A DNA stretch of 64,000 nucleotides from Cinclus cinclus (GCF_963662255.1 NC_085049.1:19767915-19831914); one strand, 5' to 3'; counted from the first letter of the stretch, positions 1-14,562 are shown. The notes: a model not told the origin generated them from the sequence alone. Numbers and translations are program-made.

Positions 1-1186
1 GTGTACAGGTATTTCTCAAAACCCTGGGTAACTGCTAAGAACAGATTAGCTTTAAACAAGTTTAGGCAAGAAATAGCCAGGCATTGTCATTTCATTGTTA
101 CCTTTTTGGGTCTAAAGTGAATGGGCTGAATGTATTGAAGAGGAATATCTCCCAAAACACACTGGATGAGTGATTAAGCATATAAACATGATTTAAAAAG
201 TATTTTAAACCAACTTTCAGGCAGTATTCCCTTCTTAAGATGCCTCGTTGCAGGATTAAGTAGGTTGAATAATTTATTTAGTGAATTTTTACTTTATCCT
301 CATACTGAGTAGATACCTTGGATGAATTTCTTGAAGGATGTTTAGGATTTTTGCTTGCTCTTTTTAGGTGCTGCTTTTAAACGTTGATCCTGTAAAAGAC
401 CATAAACCTTCACAAAGTTAATTCACAGTGAAAAGAACTCTGAGTCCTCTGGGCTAATGCTTTCCCTGAGCAAGCTGATACACCTCCTCTGAAAAGAGGA
501 GTGGGGAGGCACCCTCGGGATTTCTTCCCTCCTTTCTCTGGTCCTGCCCTTGCATCCTTCCCTGCCTGGAGGTGGTGGCCATGCCTGCTGTCCCTTGGTA
601 ATTTACAGGTGACATCATAGGCATGCCAGCTCCAGAATAACTTGTGCCCTGGTGTTTTGGAAAAGGATTGCCTTAATGCTTTGGATGATTTCCAGAACTA
701 CCTCAGCTGTCACCAGCAGCTCTTCCCACTTTGGAGTAATATGTTCTATAAATAGTGGTGCCAATTAGGCTCTGGTTGTGTCCCAGATCCCTCAGCTTCT
801 TTTGTCCCTGGTGACAGGACTGTGGAGTGAGAGGCAGTAGGTGCTGCCTCAGTGTCCAGCTTGGGCAGGGCAGGGGGCACAGCTCTGCCAGCATTGGTCT
901 TGTCTTGGTTCCTGGCTGCTCTCAGGAGCAGGGTGCCTTCCTTCATATATTCATATTCTTACATAAAAGCTGAGTTGGAAAACACTCTTGGGAAAAGCAT
1001 CAGAACTCTCTTGCTAGCTGAAAGGAAAGGATTGTGGAATGGAGTGCTCCAGAAGGAAAGAACATGCTCTTGGAGGGCAGGAGGGATGGTGGTGAGATGA
1101 AGAAGCTTTGGGAGATTGGGAGGGAGGTGGAAGATTGCTAGGGCTTAACACAATAGAGACAAGGCCTTTGTATCAACAGGGGCACT

Positions 1187-1207
1187 GAAGAAGAAGAAGA
1201 AGAAGAA
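1187..1207. repeat. (GAA)n microsatellite
   Basis: About seven uninterrupted GAA triplets in an A-rich context. Confidence 0.85.
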
Positions 1208-4200
1208 ACATAAAAAGCAGAGAATAAAATAAAGAAACACATGAAGTAGAATAGCAGAGAAAGACCATAGTTGGAAAATTTGAGAACAAGTACGTGGCTA
1301 AATCAGAAAAGCAATCAATTAAGGGTAAAACATTCAGTGAAGTGGACAGTTTAAGGGCCACTCAGTTGGTTAAGCAAGATAACCCAAGGAAGTGACAATT
1401 AATTAAAAACATGTGAGGTAAATTATAGTTTCAGTGAAGAACCTCAAGTACCAGATGGGAGCAGATCACATGAGTAAATTGAGGGTCTAGTTTCAATGGC
1501 CAGAGGTATAAGAGAAGCTATGAAACCATAATAGGAGAGGGCATTTTCATGCTGCAAAATAGGAGAATAATTTTGCTCTAGAGATGACTGTTGAAGTGGT
1601 GAGATTTGGAAGTGGAGTGATGAAATATGTGGAGTACAGCCTACTCACTGCTGCTATCTCTGGTACCTGTCCTACTTAAGAGCTGTGGTAAGGAAAATGT
1701 CCATATGGTTAGCAAAAAGACAGGAAAACAACATTTGTTGCTCTATTTTTTCATTTTCTGATTGCATTTTGCCAAATAGACAATCCACAGGCTTGACATC
1801 TAGCGAACTTTATGTTTGCTGAGGGTTAGATTGCCCTCTGGGGCACCAGCAGCTCAGGCTGAGGGATCATGAATTACAGCAGGCAATTCTTTGACTTCTC
1901 ATATATCAAACTGGGGTTTGTTACTATGGTTTTGGGGTGAGATTTTAAAACAAAGGCATGCTTTGTTCTGTCTGGATGCCATCCATAGCATTTCTGATGA
2001 GATGACTTCTCACTGTATGTTTAGTAGGATCGTATACATTGTTGGCATTAAATGGATGCATATATAATGTGTATTTAGAAAGTACTTCAAGCTTCACTGT
2101 TTTGGGGATATTCAGCTACTTCAAAACTCCACATGCACGTGGCCAGTCTTGGCTCTAGGCTCTGGAGAAGCTTTAGGAAAGTGAGGGATTTGTGGGGGCA
2201 GACCTGGAGCTTTTACACTTCTGGGTGTCAAATGTCAGCATCTTCTCCAGAGTGATCTTTCTGTGTGGGAGGCAGGGTGCAAAGCAGTGAAATTCTGGGT
2301 CTTGGGTGTTGTCTTTCTCTCTCTTTTGCAGCATTTCCATCATGTAGCTTCTGCCCCGAATGTGACTACTTCCCAAATGGTTGTAGGGATCCTGTGGGGA
2401 TCTGCAGGAGATTTGTGAGAAGTGTGCAGCATAAATCAACTGATAATGGACTTTTATTGTAGTGCATAAAACCACAGAAAAGTCTTTAGCAGGAGTAATT
2501 ACTGTATCATATCCTATTAGTTTAGTTTCATATCTCTGTCAAGGCCTGGCACCAAATGCTGCAGAGAAAGTCATGCAATAAATGCAGTAGTAGTATGATA
2601 TCCTAAATAAATCAATGTCTCAGGTTCTTAGCATTTTGAGACTTTGTTTAGCCTTCACTTAGTTTAATACCTCATTCCAAATTACCGTTGTTACTTACAA
2701 CAACCTTTCATGTTCTTGGTGCTTACATAAACAGTCAATTCCATTTTAACCTTCATTATGCTTAATTAAGGAAGTGCAGGTGTTATTGGAATGGTTAGTT
2801 CTTAAATATATTTGTATAATTCTTAGATTGCTGCTTAATCAATTAAAAAAAAGTGTTTCCTCTTAGGCTCATACACCCTTTTTGTACTAATTTGTTTTTT
2901 TATCTAGTTGATTTTTAGATTGTGAATTGTACTAGAAGACAATGTGTCACCATGCTGTTGAAAACTAAAGAGCTCATCTTCAGCCCTGTAGTAAACAGTT
3001 TAATTTTTGTGGAAACTGAATTACTCCTGTCTAAAATTTTTCAGTAATTGCTTCTGAACTGATAATTTTTTTTCCTAAATAATTCACTGCTTAAGTTTCT
3101 TGAATTGAGTAGCATAGACCAACTGGCCATGATTCAGTAGAGCTCTGTAACTTGTCATGTATTCTTGAGCTGCAAGGTGAATTTTCAAGATGAATTTGAG
3201 ACCTGAAAAGGTGGTGCTTGGACTGCTCAGTTGAAGGATGCTCTCAAATCAGCTGTATCAGGCCTTGGAGCTGAGGCTCAGTCAAAGAAAAAAGTAAGTT
3301 GGGTTAACTTTTGTCAAGTGCACATCCTGTAGGTATGAATGTAGGAGTCCTGTCATGCAGGTCAAGATGCTGACATTTATTTTCCTGATAGGGCACATTT
3401 TTTTATTTTTACGCCGTAGCAGGAAGGAAAACCACAGTTTGTTGCAGAGTAAGTGCAGTGCTGCCCCAAGAAGCAGGGGACAATGGGGTCAGAAAGAGAA
3501 AGACCTGGGTGCCTGGGGCCAGGAACTGTGGGGTTCTTGTTTCCACAATGTTCCCAAAGGATTATGAGCTACTTCCAGTCCAAACTGAGGAGTTCAGGAT
3601 CAATCAATAAATTAGAGAATCTGCCACCTTCCTTCCTCACTCCCCTCAGGATCCTGAATGCATTGTTTCATGGGCCAGTGGTTTTATTGATTATATATGC
3701 CCAATCAGGGCTTTCTTGTTAGTGAATAGTAGATCCAGCTGTAAGCTGACCCATCAATACCTGTACCAAAAATTATCCCAGACACACTCCAGAAATATCC
3801 CAGGTTGCTTGCATCACTCTGTATTGCCCTTCCTATGGGTGTCAGGGGGATAGATACAAGTCTCCTAATGGTCCCAGAGTTTGTGATCCAGGTATTTCCT
3901 TGACTCTTTCAAAGGAGGTTTCTGTTCCCAGCCCTATGCCTCAATCGTTGGGAATTGAGGATGTGGATTCCTGGGTAAAAGTAAACTCAAGCTGGATACA
4001 CAAGCCTGAGAGACTGCATGTCTGTGAGTCTTGTCTTGTTTGAAAGAGCTGGTTTATAAATTCCTCCCCCAGATCTTTTCAGAACCCAGCTCAAGTATTT
4101 TTAATATTTAGATTTCTTTGGATTATGGGTAGTCTGTGAAAACTGGAGCATGGCAGCTAATTAAACTTAGGAATTCGACAATACTTCAACCCAAAATAGT

Positions 4201-7200
4201 TTCCTGTGATATGTATATGTCAAACTCTTCAGGCTTGGCTTTTATTTAGAATTTCATAGTGTTGCAGTATATATAACTCTTGCAGGGTTTCAAGGTGGCG
4301 TGTTTTACTTTGTTGTAGTATACTAGGCAGCTCCCAAAACAGCAAGAGATCTCCTGTTTACTACCTTACTCTAATGGATTTTGTAACTGGGTTCTCTAAG
4401 AATAAAGAAGTCTATAAAGGATGGGAAACCCAGTCAGAAAGAGGAGGGGAAAGTAGAACTCCAGACTTGATTTCTGCCAGGAGCATTTTCAGGGTTTCCC
4501 ACACACTCATGGCTGTGCAGGGGTGATGCAATTGCATAGCTGGGGGCAGGTCTGACAGATGGCAGAGGCAGGAGAGGTAGACGGAAAAGAAAACATCTTG
4601 GCAAGATGGGTAGGAGTCATAGCATGTAATAATCTCAGTGGTTTGTGTTTGACAGGCTTTTAGGAATTCTAATCTCACATGGAGTGTTAGCTTGTTAATG
4701 GCCACCAGATTGGGCAGAGGGAGAAGCTGGATAAATTACATTTTCTGCCAGGTCTTCAGGCCTATAAGAGCTTAGTGTTTATCCCCCTAGGAAGCTGTTT
4801 GATTGCTCTGGGTAAGGAGGTTTGTGCATTCCTGATTTATTCCCAGCAGCACAGAGCATAGCATAGCAAACTCCTTAGATTAGGATAGACTCGAAGATGC
4901 TTTCTGCCTTGTGCTCACTTCTTTTTTCACCGCCAGCTCTCTGTTTTCTACATCTGATTCTTCTTCTGTGCCTGCGCAGGAAACCTCCCCACCCCAGAAC
5001 CAGGAAACATTGTGGTGTGTTGCGAAACTCCCTGCTTGTAATGAATGCTGCCAAATATTTTTTCCTAAATGATAATGGCAAAACAGTGGGCAATAGGATG
5101 AAAGTTGTAAGTATGTGAGGACCTTGATGACTGGAGCTGTTTGGGTTATATAATCTATAAGGACTGTTTCAGAGCTCTGACAAGCTGTAGTGGTGCCTGT
5201 GAACTTCTGGAAGCTTTGGAAGTGAGTTTTGGAAATTCTGTTTTCAGCACCATGTGAATATTTGTAGTGAAAGCCAGGTTTATCTTCCTTGATTACACTG
5301 GAAAATTCTTTCTTGTGGGTTGGGGGAAGTTCTGCCAGCTCTTTTTAGGTTCTGGAATAGCTCAGATTATGAGCCTCTGCATGTCCTTTGGAAACAGCTG
5401 TTAAATAATAGAAATGCAGATGACATGTTCAGATGAAACAAGGAGTGCTTAGACCCCCATTGTTTAAGTCTGGCCCAGGGAATTCCCAGTGCTCTGTACA
5501 CCCTGAAATCCAAGTGGATGTTTGTGGTGGGCAGTGGATTGGTGCTGTCACTCTGTCCAGAGAGAGACTTGCCTCGGGTTAGGTTGCCAGTGAAGGAGTG
5601 GAGTGACTCAGAAATGAAATGATGTGGGAGGAAACTTGGGAAATATCTCCTGGGCTGTTCCCCACCTCCTCTTGGAGACTCCTGAGGTTTCTTTGCCACA
5701 GTGAGCATTAGACAGAGAGGTGGTTTGAGGTACTTTAAGTAATCACAAGAGGCATTTTACAGAGTTGTTAGTAAGTTGGCAGCCTTGTTGAGACCAAATG
5801 GCAGAAGATTACTTCTGCATCAGCATTTTGTCCTTTCTAATGTGGTGGTAGCAGTGTTTGTTACTGGGATATGTTCAGAAAGACCAAAAAAAGAAAATCA
5901 CTTTCCTGAGTGATGTTGCTCCTGCAAAATGGAGCTTTGACCTTCTCAAATCAATTGATACAATTGATCACTATAGCTGTCACTCAGACACTGGGAATAG
6001 AAGTAGGAGAGTAGCAAAAAGAAATTCTGTGATCCAGCATTTGCTTCTGGTTTTGTTTTATCATAACAGTCCTTGATGATAATCAATAAACTTGATTTTT
6101 GGGTTTCACTGGGCATACAGGAGAGAGAGGTGTGAAGACACACAGAGTATATGGCCTCTTGTTCTTAGAACCAGTGTCTGAAGGTGATTTGTGAGAGCAT
6201 CTCCGCTGATCTTCCTTGTAAGAGCAGACTCATTTCAAACCCAGAGTTGGTGAGATCTTTTTTCAGTAAGTCTGTAAAGAGGCAAAAGAATTACACTATG
6301 ATGGAGTTCAATATGAGTGCAAGGTGACTACTATTTAACTTTTTTTTCCTGTAGCTTCACCAAAAGAGACTTAAAAAGACTAGGAATTAGAATTTTTAAT
6401 AAAAAGAGGTTCCAATTTGGATATGTCTTTATTTTAATCTACTTAGTGCCTTTGGTAAAGTGTTTGCATCAGTAAAGCTGATTTTATAGCACCTAGCATT
6501 TGGACAAAGTTTAAAACACACTAGCAACATTTCAAAGCTTTTACCTGCAAACAGAGGAATTGCAAGTTCAAGGTGTGTTTCAGATAAAAAGCTCTGTTTT
6601 AATCTGTGATAATTTTGCCATTCTTGTTTATCTGTTAGAAGCCATCTGTCAGCACACAGAAGGACCACTGAACTCAGTTCAGAAGTATTTCTGGATCCTC
6701 AGCCAACTGATGGTCAGCTGTTTACAGAAGTGATGCTGGTGGTTGCAGCAGCTAGGGTTGTAAGTGAAGTCCAGTGTCAGTGCTTGGTGATGCATTAAAT
6801 CCTGGCTTTCATCCAAAATCAGACTATTACAGCTTAACTGGTGTATAATTCTGGGTGTACAGATGCAACAAAGAGCACACTGTTTTGTCATTGTCCATTT
6901 CAAGGAAGTTAAACAAGGCATTATTTGGCATTTATGGATTATTTTCCCTTTTTCAGTCTGTAGGAAATGTGATGTAACTGGAATCTTAAAACATAATCCA
7001 CTCGCTTAAGAAATCTCTCTCACTGCCAGATTTCATCCAAATTAAACAGAATAATAAAAGGCTTACAAGTAGTGAGTTCCTACCAGTTTAATGAAAAACT
7101 GGAGAAAAGAGAGAGGTCAAGACCAAGGTTTCCTATTTTGTTTGGCCTCTTATTTGGCTGATCAGCTCATCCTGCTGGCTGGTAGGCATCAGATGGATGC

Positions 7201-8101
7201 TTCCCAACCAGGCAAAACTCATTCCACCTCCTAAACAATTGATAGTTATGAGATGTGGGAAGCAGTTTCTGAGAAATGAGGAGGAAGTTTCTCTTCAAAA
7301 CTGGGCCTCCTTCAGTCCATTCATTCAGATTTATTAATCCACATTTGATGGGTTAAAACTTTTATCCAGATGTGCACCTTCATATGCCTTTGAAAAGGTA
7401 TTTTTTCATGACTTTTCCTGTGATACTTTTACATATTCTTGTCTGTCACATGTATAGGCCATGGCTGCCAGGTAACTTGCAGGTTTTGCATCAAAAACCA
7501 CTTGGAGTGACAAGTGCAAGAGTATTCATTTCCTCTTTATTTCTGTTGTCTCAGCTTTTAGGAAATTTGTGTACTGAAGGAATTTTTTTTTCTTTGTGTC
7601 TAGTTCACCTTCTATCAAAGGGCATGAGTGAATTGATCAAATTAGTAAAAAGCACTCTATGGACTTTTTTGTATAGGGGCACATTTGCAAGGAGCATTAC
7701 TTACAGGGGTTTTATCTGGGGTGTGATACTTTACACCGAGGTGTGATAATTGACTGCTTAGATCCAGGTGGGACCTATCAACGCTTTAGAGTTGCAAGCT
7801 CAAATGTAAGATTGGAGCTGCTCAATTAATTCTTAGTGAATCTCCTTCTGAAAGAAAACAGCCACCCAGTGCCCTTGTTGAGGCCAAATCCTTCTCTGCA
7901 TGTGGTGGCACAAAGCAAGCAGCAGTATCACTGAAGGTAGGAGGGAAGTGGTGAGAATAACTATTCCCTCCTGCAGCAGCAGCTGGTGTAGTATAACTTT
8001 GTGTCTCAGTTGAGGGTTCTGCTGTTTTGCAAGACAGCTGTTCATTAATTTCATCTCATATCTGTGAAAACTGCTCTCCTCCTGCCAGGTTCATAAGATT
8101 T

Positions 8102-8123
8102 AAAAAAAAAAAAAAGAAAAAAA
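8102..8123. repeat. A-rich homopolymer tract
   Basis: Fourteen A residues, one G, then seven more A. No retroposed body is recognisable next to it. Confidence 0.85.
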
Positions 8124-8585
8124 GAATGGATAGCACATGTAGCAATTAATCCCTACTCCTCTTTGCCTCTGAATTCTCTGTGCCAGTGTCACCCCTCAGT
8201 ACAGCTGTTCCAGTTCATCTTCCTGACACTGTGAGGGATGTGTGAGCAGAGATGAAAATCCATCAGATGGGGCTGCTGGCAAACGGGATCTTTTCATGGG
8301 ATGCTGTGGACAAGCAGGAGAGCTACAGTCCCTTTCTCACAGCTCACCTTTGCTGCAGAAGCCTCCATTGACTTCCTAGGATCTGGAGCAGCAGGCCTGG
8401 CTTCATGGATTGGAATAAAGCTATCAAATGTAGATGTTCCTTTATGGTCACTAGAGAGGAGTAGTCTGAGATGAAGCCCACCCTAAAAGGTGTGATCTCC
8501 ATGAGGACGGCTCAGCTTGCATTTGATTTCAAATACTGTAAATGAGATGAACCCTGTCTTCTCTGACACAGTTGTATTTGGGGAA

Positions 8586-8606
8586 TGGTGGTGGTGGTGG
8601 TGGTGG
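8586..8606. repeat. (TGG)n microsatellite
   Basis: Seven TGG/GGT triplets in a row. The track keeps local frames open (glycine or tryptophan runs), which is not evidence of coding. Confidence 0.85.
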
Positions 8607-9211
8607 CATTATCAAAGCAAGGGCTGGATTTCAGCATTGTGTGAGGTTTCTGTCTGCCCCCAGAAACCATCATTTGAGCTCGTGCTCAGGTTCCTCACTT
8701 CTCTGGGCAATGTGGCTGTTCATTGCAGTTCTCAGGTGGGATTTCAAGTCACTGCTGCTGTCTCTCCTGGATGTAGTTGGGAATGTGTTTGGGAAAATAC
8801 AGATGGCTCAGAGACATCCTGCATTCCAGTAGATTTTACTGCATGAATAATTTGGATATCTTTGCTACTGCTAGTCACAGTTTGTGGTGGTTTCCTTATA
8901 ATACAGCTCTTTTATACATCTGATAGGAGAGTCTTAGAAAAATTTCATCTGACCAAGTCCTAGAACTCATACTCTATAATTCATACCTTATAATTTGTAT
9001 TTCAAAGCTTGCAAGCAGGGTTTGAGCATAGGAATTTGAGACAAGTTTGCATGAATCAAAATGTGTTTCTCTGAAAGGAAGTGAACAATTCTGTGTTGCA
9101 GTAGCTTTTCAGATCAAAGCTGCTCCATATTTAAGTAAAAAAAAATTGGCAGGAGGAAAGATGGACTAAAAGCTTGTCAGGTGATCTGGTTAACTTTTAT
9201 TCACTCAGTTT

Positions 9212-9606
9212 CAGAATCATGGAATGGCCTGGGTTGGAACAAACCTTAAAGATCACTGTGTTCTACTCCCCTGCCATGGGCAGGAACACCTTCTGCTATC
9301 CCAGGCTGCTCAGAGCCCTGTCCAACCTGTCCTTGGTCGCTTCCAGGGATGGGGCAGCCACAGCTTCTCTGGGCAACCTGTGCCATGGCCTCAGCACCCT
9401 CACAGGGAAGAATTTCTTCCCAATATTCAATCTAACCCTGTGAATTTGAATCCATTCCCCCTTGTCCTGTCACTCCAGGCCCTTGGAAATAGTATATCTT
9501 CATCATTCCCACCTCTCTTCAGGTACCGGAAGGCCATAATTGGGTCACCCCATAGCTTCTCTTTTCCAGGCTGAAAAATCCTAATTCTCTCAGCTTTATA
9601 TCCTGG
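9212..9606 (-). mobile_element. CR1 LINE 3' fragment, antisense
   Basis: It opens with TCAGAATCATGGAATGG and then GGGTTGGAACAAACC, the reverse complement of the usual avian CR1 3' terminus. It continues through typical antisense CR1 phrases such as CATGGGCAGGAACACC, CCTCTTGTCC-like and TTTTCCAGGCTGAA. It is a 5'-truncated, non-autonomous copy. Short ORFs on the + strand across it are remnants and antisense noise. The 3' end at 9212 is well defined; the inner 5' boundary near 9606 is approximate. Confidence 0.93.
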
Positions 9607-12167
9607 TTACTTCTAGTTCACAAACATTGTTCAATCAAAAGAGTAATACCTGGCAAATATTAACCTCATCTATATTTTTTCCAATCTAAATGTGACTAAA
9701 TGTACAATCAAAATCAAACCCCCCATTTTCTCTGACACTTTGAATATGTCTGGAAGAAAAATTTATACTTGTATATGAAAAAAAAGCTAAAATCAGTTGG
9801 AGATTAGGATGAGATGCTTTGATGACTGACAGCTCAGATTTTACCTTTTAGCGTGCAGCAGGATTTGTTTGTTCAAGGCCAAGGCTGAATGGATAGAGTA
9901 ACCATATCATAGCACCAGATGAAAAAACAGTTTGATATTTCTTTTGCAATCTGGGAAATGGAACTGGGAACTCTACTGTGTGGGTGGCACCAGATGAGTG
10001 ATTTTAAAATAGGTAATGAAAACCCAAATATTCTCTGGATAAATCAAAGTAGGTAGTGAAAACTGGATGCTCAGGTTAAATAAAATACTTTGTTTCCCTT
10101 CTGGGCACCCAAAAAAAGCCTGGAAGAAAATTCTAAAAAGATAGTGACAAAGCAGAAAAAGTGAAAGTTCTTGATTTCGTAGTTTCTTCCCCACCTATTA
10201 ATTTGGCAATTTGTAGCAAATTATCATTAATTTATAATTTAATTTTTTACTTTAAAAATTCACAGCAGCTCTGTTGCTGAGCTAATGGAGATGGTTTTCA
10301 TTAATTGCTCTTATTCTGTGGTCTCTGCAATGCAACCTCTTTCCTTCCATGCAGGATGCTGTGCCAGGCATGATTTACTGTCTGCGACCTTTTTATTGTC
10401 CTGAAAACTTTCCTCTCTTGAGGAAGTTGGGGAAATATTACATGATCCTTGTAAAGTCCAGACACCAGAAATTGCTGCATGTGGCACTGAAATAGGCTGA
10501 AAGTTTCACATCAAGAAACAATATAATAATAAATGTGAGGAGGAAAACAGTCATGACTTTAGTCTTCATAAAATCTTAACATATTGCAGAGACCTCGACT
10601 GGGGAGTAAATAAGATTATCTCTGTCCTGCTCTGTGGTATCCACTCTTTTCATACTTCTTTTTCCTTGCATTTAGACCTATTCTTCTAGTTTGGGTAACT
10701 GGGTATTTTCAGAAGTGAACCTATGCACAGCAATGTATTCTGGATTTAGATGTTGTATTTTACAAAGGTCTTAATTTTAGCTAGAACTTCAGCTATGGCT
10801 GTTGTCCTAAAATCCCAACTTGGTATGCTTTTGTGGATACCAAGAGCATTTGCACTGGGCATTCTCTTATTCATTTGTTACTTGTCCGGGTGCTCTTTCT
10901 TATGAGGAAGGTTTTAAGATCATAGTCCCAAACAGTTGTGCTGAACATAATTTTCAATTTAATCTTGAGTGTGGTGGTATGCCTTGAGTAGTAAGGTGCT
11001 TTAAACACCATGAACACCTCAAAGTGTCAGTGAATTATTCAAGGTAATCCCCAGTTACAAGTATTAGATTGAGCTTTTTAGGAAAAGAGAATTTTAGGAA
11101 AGAGAAATTCAATGTGTGTGACCAAACCCAACAATGTTTTCACAGAATATTCAGAAGCCAAATTCCAACTGCAGCTCCAAGCTCACCAATAGTAGTAGAA
11201 CCAGTGATTTTACTGTTATTGAATGGCTTTGTAGAATTCTGTAGGCCCATAAAATTCCCAGACTGTCAGCTTGGAGCAAAAAATGGCCACAGCTAGAGCT
11301 ATTATGTGGAATTTGAGAGGGCTCTCTTAGAGCTGTAGGCATTGGCTGCTGCCTACTATGGGAGATAGGATATGAGCCTAGATTTTTTGTCTGTTTTGTC
11401 CTTGTAGTTGGCAGGGGGTAGCTACCCTAGAAATAATGTTTCCAGGCTTTATTTAGAAGGGAATATTTAGGGTTGGATCATGAAAAAGAGAGAATAGCCA
11501 CAAGAATTACGGAGAGAGTAAAAAGTTTGATCCATAGCAAAAAAATCCAGGAAACTCCAGCTTTTTTGCTCATCAGAGGGAGGGAGGGGGGGAAGTTGAA
11601 CTTTCAGCAGCCTCCTTTAAGGAGCTCTCAAAGGAGGGAGGAAAAATAATTTCAAAATTAGCCAACAACCTGAAGTGCCAAAAAATCAGACTCTGAAGAG
11701 GGTTACTAAAGACAATATATTATTAAGCAGTGATTTTGGTTTCTCCCCTGCCACCAAAACTTCTTGCAAAAAAAGGGGTGTGTTATTTTTATGGAAACAT
11801 GACACCAAAGACATAACGAGGAGAATTTCATTATTAGATTTTGAGACTGTAAGAGGTGGTCAAGCCAGATGTGTTTCAGAGCCGCTATTGATATTAATCC
11901 CTGAAGTATTTTCAGTAGGACATGCACATGCTGGGAAATAGGTGTTGATTTAGTTGAGGATTCCATGAGGCTCTTGGTATGTCTTCCTGACTTTGCTGGG
12001 GGAATTTAGATGGAAGCAATTAACAAATTGCAGTGAAATGGATCTGTACAAATCTTCCCAAGTGACCACCTGTGCTCTGGATTCCAGCAGCTCCACAAAA
12101 CCCTGATTGTGAGGTTTGATGGTTTTGTCTTGACACCAACTGAAACTCCAAAGCCAGATACATTTTA

Positions 12168-12182
12168 TTTTTTTTTTTTTTT
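12168..12182. repeat. T homopolymer (15)
   Basis: Uninterrupted run of 15 T. No associated retroposon is recognised. Confidence 0.85.
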
Positions 12183-12958
12183 GTGGGCCTTCAGATTCAT
12201 TTGATCCCAAAGCAAAATAAGGGAAGTTGAGGCAAATGGGAGCTGCCATGTAAAGGGAAGGTTTGTGTCAGCCTGTGCTGTCACATCCTGGCTCTGTTTT
12301 GCAGTCATTAGATCAAGGTTAGTGTGATGCCACCTAAATCCAGGCAGCTGAGAAGAGTCTGACTAAAGCAATTCATTTCACAAATTATTTTATCTCAAAC
12401 TTGGATGTGAGCCTCGGTCGTTATTTTAATGATCCATTAAAGTCATATTGCAATGAAATGATAAGACTCATGTTAACATTTTTGTCCAATGATTGAATAA
12501 ATGCCCTTGATCAGTGGGGGGACTGCTGGCATTTGTTGGGACCTGCAGGAGCAGCATCAAGCTGTAGTCTCTTCTGTCCTTTCCCCATCCATGTGCTCTG
12601 GATCATCCTTGTCTGATCACTTCCAGGCATCACTTTCCTGATAGAAACTTTGTGAAGCTGCCTTCCTCCTGCTGCTGCTGCCTGTCCTTGTGGCTCTCCA
12701 TCAATCTGATCTTTTTCATATTAGTGCAGTACATCTCACATGCATAGATTTAAAAGGAAAAAGCTGCCAGGAAGAATTTTGCTACCCCTGCCTTGCACAG
12801 TGCTGGTGGTGCTTACATGGTCCATGTAGGACAGCATCCCAAGGCAGCTGGAGAAATGGTGCTGTGCTGAGGAGGCAGGACCCTGCCCACCACCTACAGA
12901 GAAAAGACAGCTAAAGAGCTGTGACCTCCTGGCTGAAAGCCCATGCTGTGGAATTGTC

Positions 12959-12961
<3 letters not shown>

Positions 12962-12991
<30 letters not shown>
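12962..12991. repeat. T homopolymer (30)
   Basis: Uninterrupted run of 30 T, the longest homopolymer in the window. It could be the poly(A) tail of a minus-strand retroposed RNA, but I recognise no body in the sequence to its right, so I call it only a homopolymer. CR1 elements do not leave poly(A) tails. Confidence 0.9.
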
Positions 12992-12994
<3 letters not shown>

Positions 12995-14562
12995 TCTTAT
13001 GTTGGCTGCATTTGGGATGTTCAAAATAGCTCCTGTGTCATTATTGACTGGGACTTGAGTCAAAACAGGGTGCTATAAAGCATTAATTGTCTAGAAACTG
13101 AAATCAGACTGCAAAGTTTGTTAACTTAAGGTGAAGAATAATTAATTTTTGAGTTTTATGAAAGTTTTGTGGATGAATTCAGGTTAAGGCCTCAGTGCTG
13201 AGGCTGCCTTTTGCTTCATGACGTGTCTGATGCCTGATTACAGCTGAAATCTGAGGGGTTTTAAGTGAGATTCTCCAAGGAACATTTCTCCTGCTTCTCT
13301 AACAAGTAGAGATTTGTCTCCTAAACACTCTTGCATTTTAGGGCCCCCAATGCCTTTTCAATCCCAATATTAACTCCTTTCACATACAGATCTTCTCTGA
13401 ATTGGAGAGAACTTTGAATCAAAAGCGTATTGTTTATGTGCCGCGAGTGAAGGAATGCTTGCAGTGAACTGAGATTCCTGGCTAAAAGCTGCTGCAGCTC
13501 TGCAAATTCTGTCAGAACTTCCATGCTGTACATTTTAATCAAGCTCAGCAAACAGTTCAGTCTCCCTGATCCTGCAAAATATCCTGCCGTAGGTTTGTAT
13601 TAGAATACATTCTGCTTTTAAATGAACATTTTCCTATGAAGCTTTTCTTGCTTGGTAAATTCGGGATTTGGGATCAGAAAGAGACTTTCAATAATTATCC
13701 TTTTCTGACAGAGAGCACCCACAAGTGCACAAAGTTTTTGTGTTCGTACACACAGCTTCATACTTGGACAAGTGGCCTGCCTATTTGTGGCCCTACCAGG
13801 AGACCCCTGCTGCTTTTCATAACAGGTTTATTAATGAAGGATTCAGTGGGAACTGAAAAAAGTTTTAGGGGATAGGAAAGAGTAGGGATATAGAGCTCAT
13901 CTAATAAATAGGGAAGGAGTTGTATGAAGAGCTGTTCCTTAGCTCTTCAGTCTACCCAGGCTAAGAAAAGATTCATTTATATAAGATGCTCCCTAGATAA
14001 TTGTCCACTCTGTTATTTGGGATTTCTTTGTGTTTTTTGCTCAGACCAGACTTCCAGAGGAGGTGTGAGTTGCAAAATTTCTCAGGAAAATGTTAATTTG
14101 GTTCTACAGTTTTGTAACAAATGGCTCCAGCTGATCTTGGATTACTTTAATGTTTTTTGAAAGAGTTGCTGTGGGGATAGAAAAATATTATTTTCTTTCC
14201 ACTTGAGAGAGAGAAATAATTTTCCAAAATCTGCAAACTGGTTTGTGGACTGCCAGAAAAATCTCCACTGTCAAATATTGTATTTGGAACAGCATTCCAT
14301 GCCTGTTTTACACTGTTTCACAAAGGTTATTCAATGAGAGATTTCAAATTTCCTGTAATCTGTTTTCCACAGTTCTGTGATGAAGGCTTTATTTGGGCAT
14401 CAGTGGGAGGGTGATGTGAAGCCTTTCCTTGATGGCTGTAGATAAAGCCATTGGTGTTCTTGGAATGGGAATGGCTGCTCTGGCTGACACATTGCTGTGT
14501 CCTGCTCAGGGGGAGATAAACCAGCTCTGCAACAGCCAGTTCCAGAATTACTGACCTACCAA

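Noticed and set aside
3420..4080. Possible LTR suggested by GATTATATATGCCCAATCAG and TTTATAAATTCCTCCCCC phrases
   Set aside because: No terminus, no duplication and no family recognised; too weak to list as a feature.
7372..7746. 124-codon plus-strand ORF, the longest non-repeat frame in intron 1
   Set aside because: Hydrophobic, low-complexity T-rich DNA gives such frames by chance. No recognisable domain, and no convincing splice or start context.
9174..9574. Overlapping plus-strand ORFs of 89 and 116 codons
   Set aside because: They read an antisense CR1 3' region, which is non-coding in either strand.
12962..12991. T30 run considered as the tail of a processed pseudogene on the minus strand
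   Set aside because: No recognisable mRNA-like body to its right and no target-site duplication.
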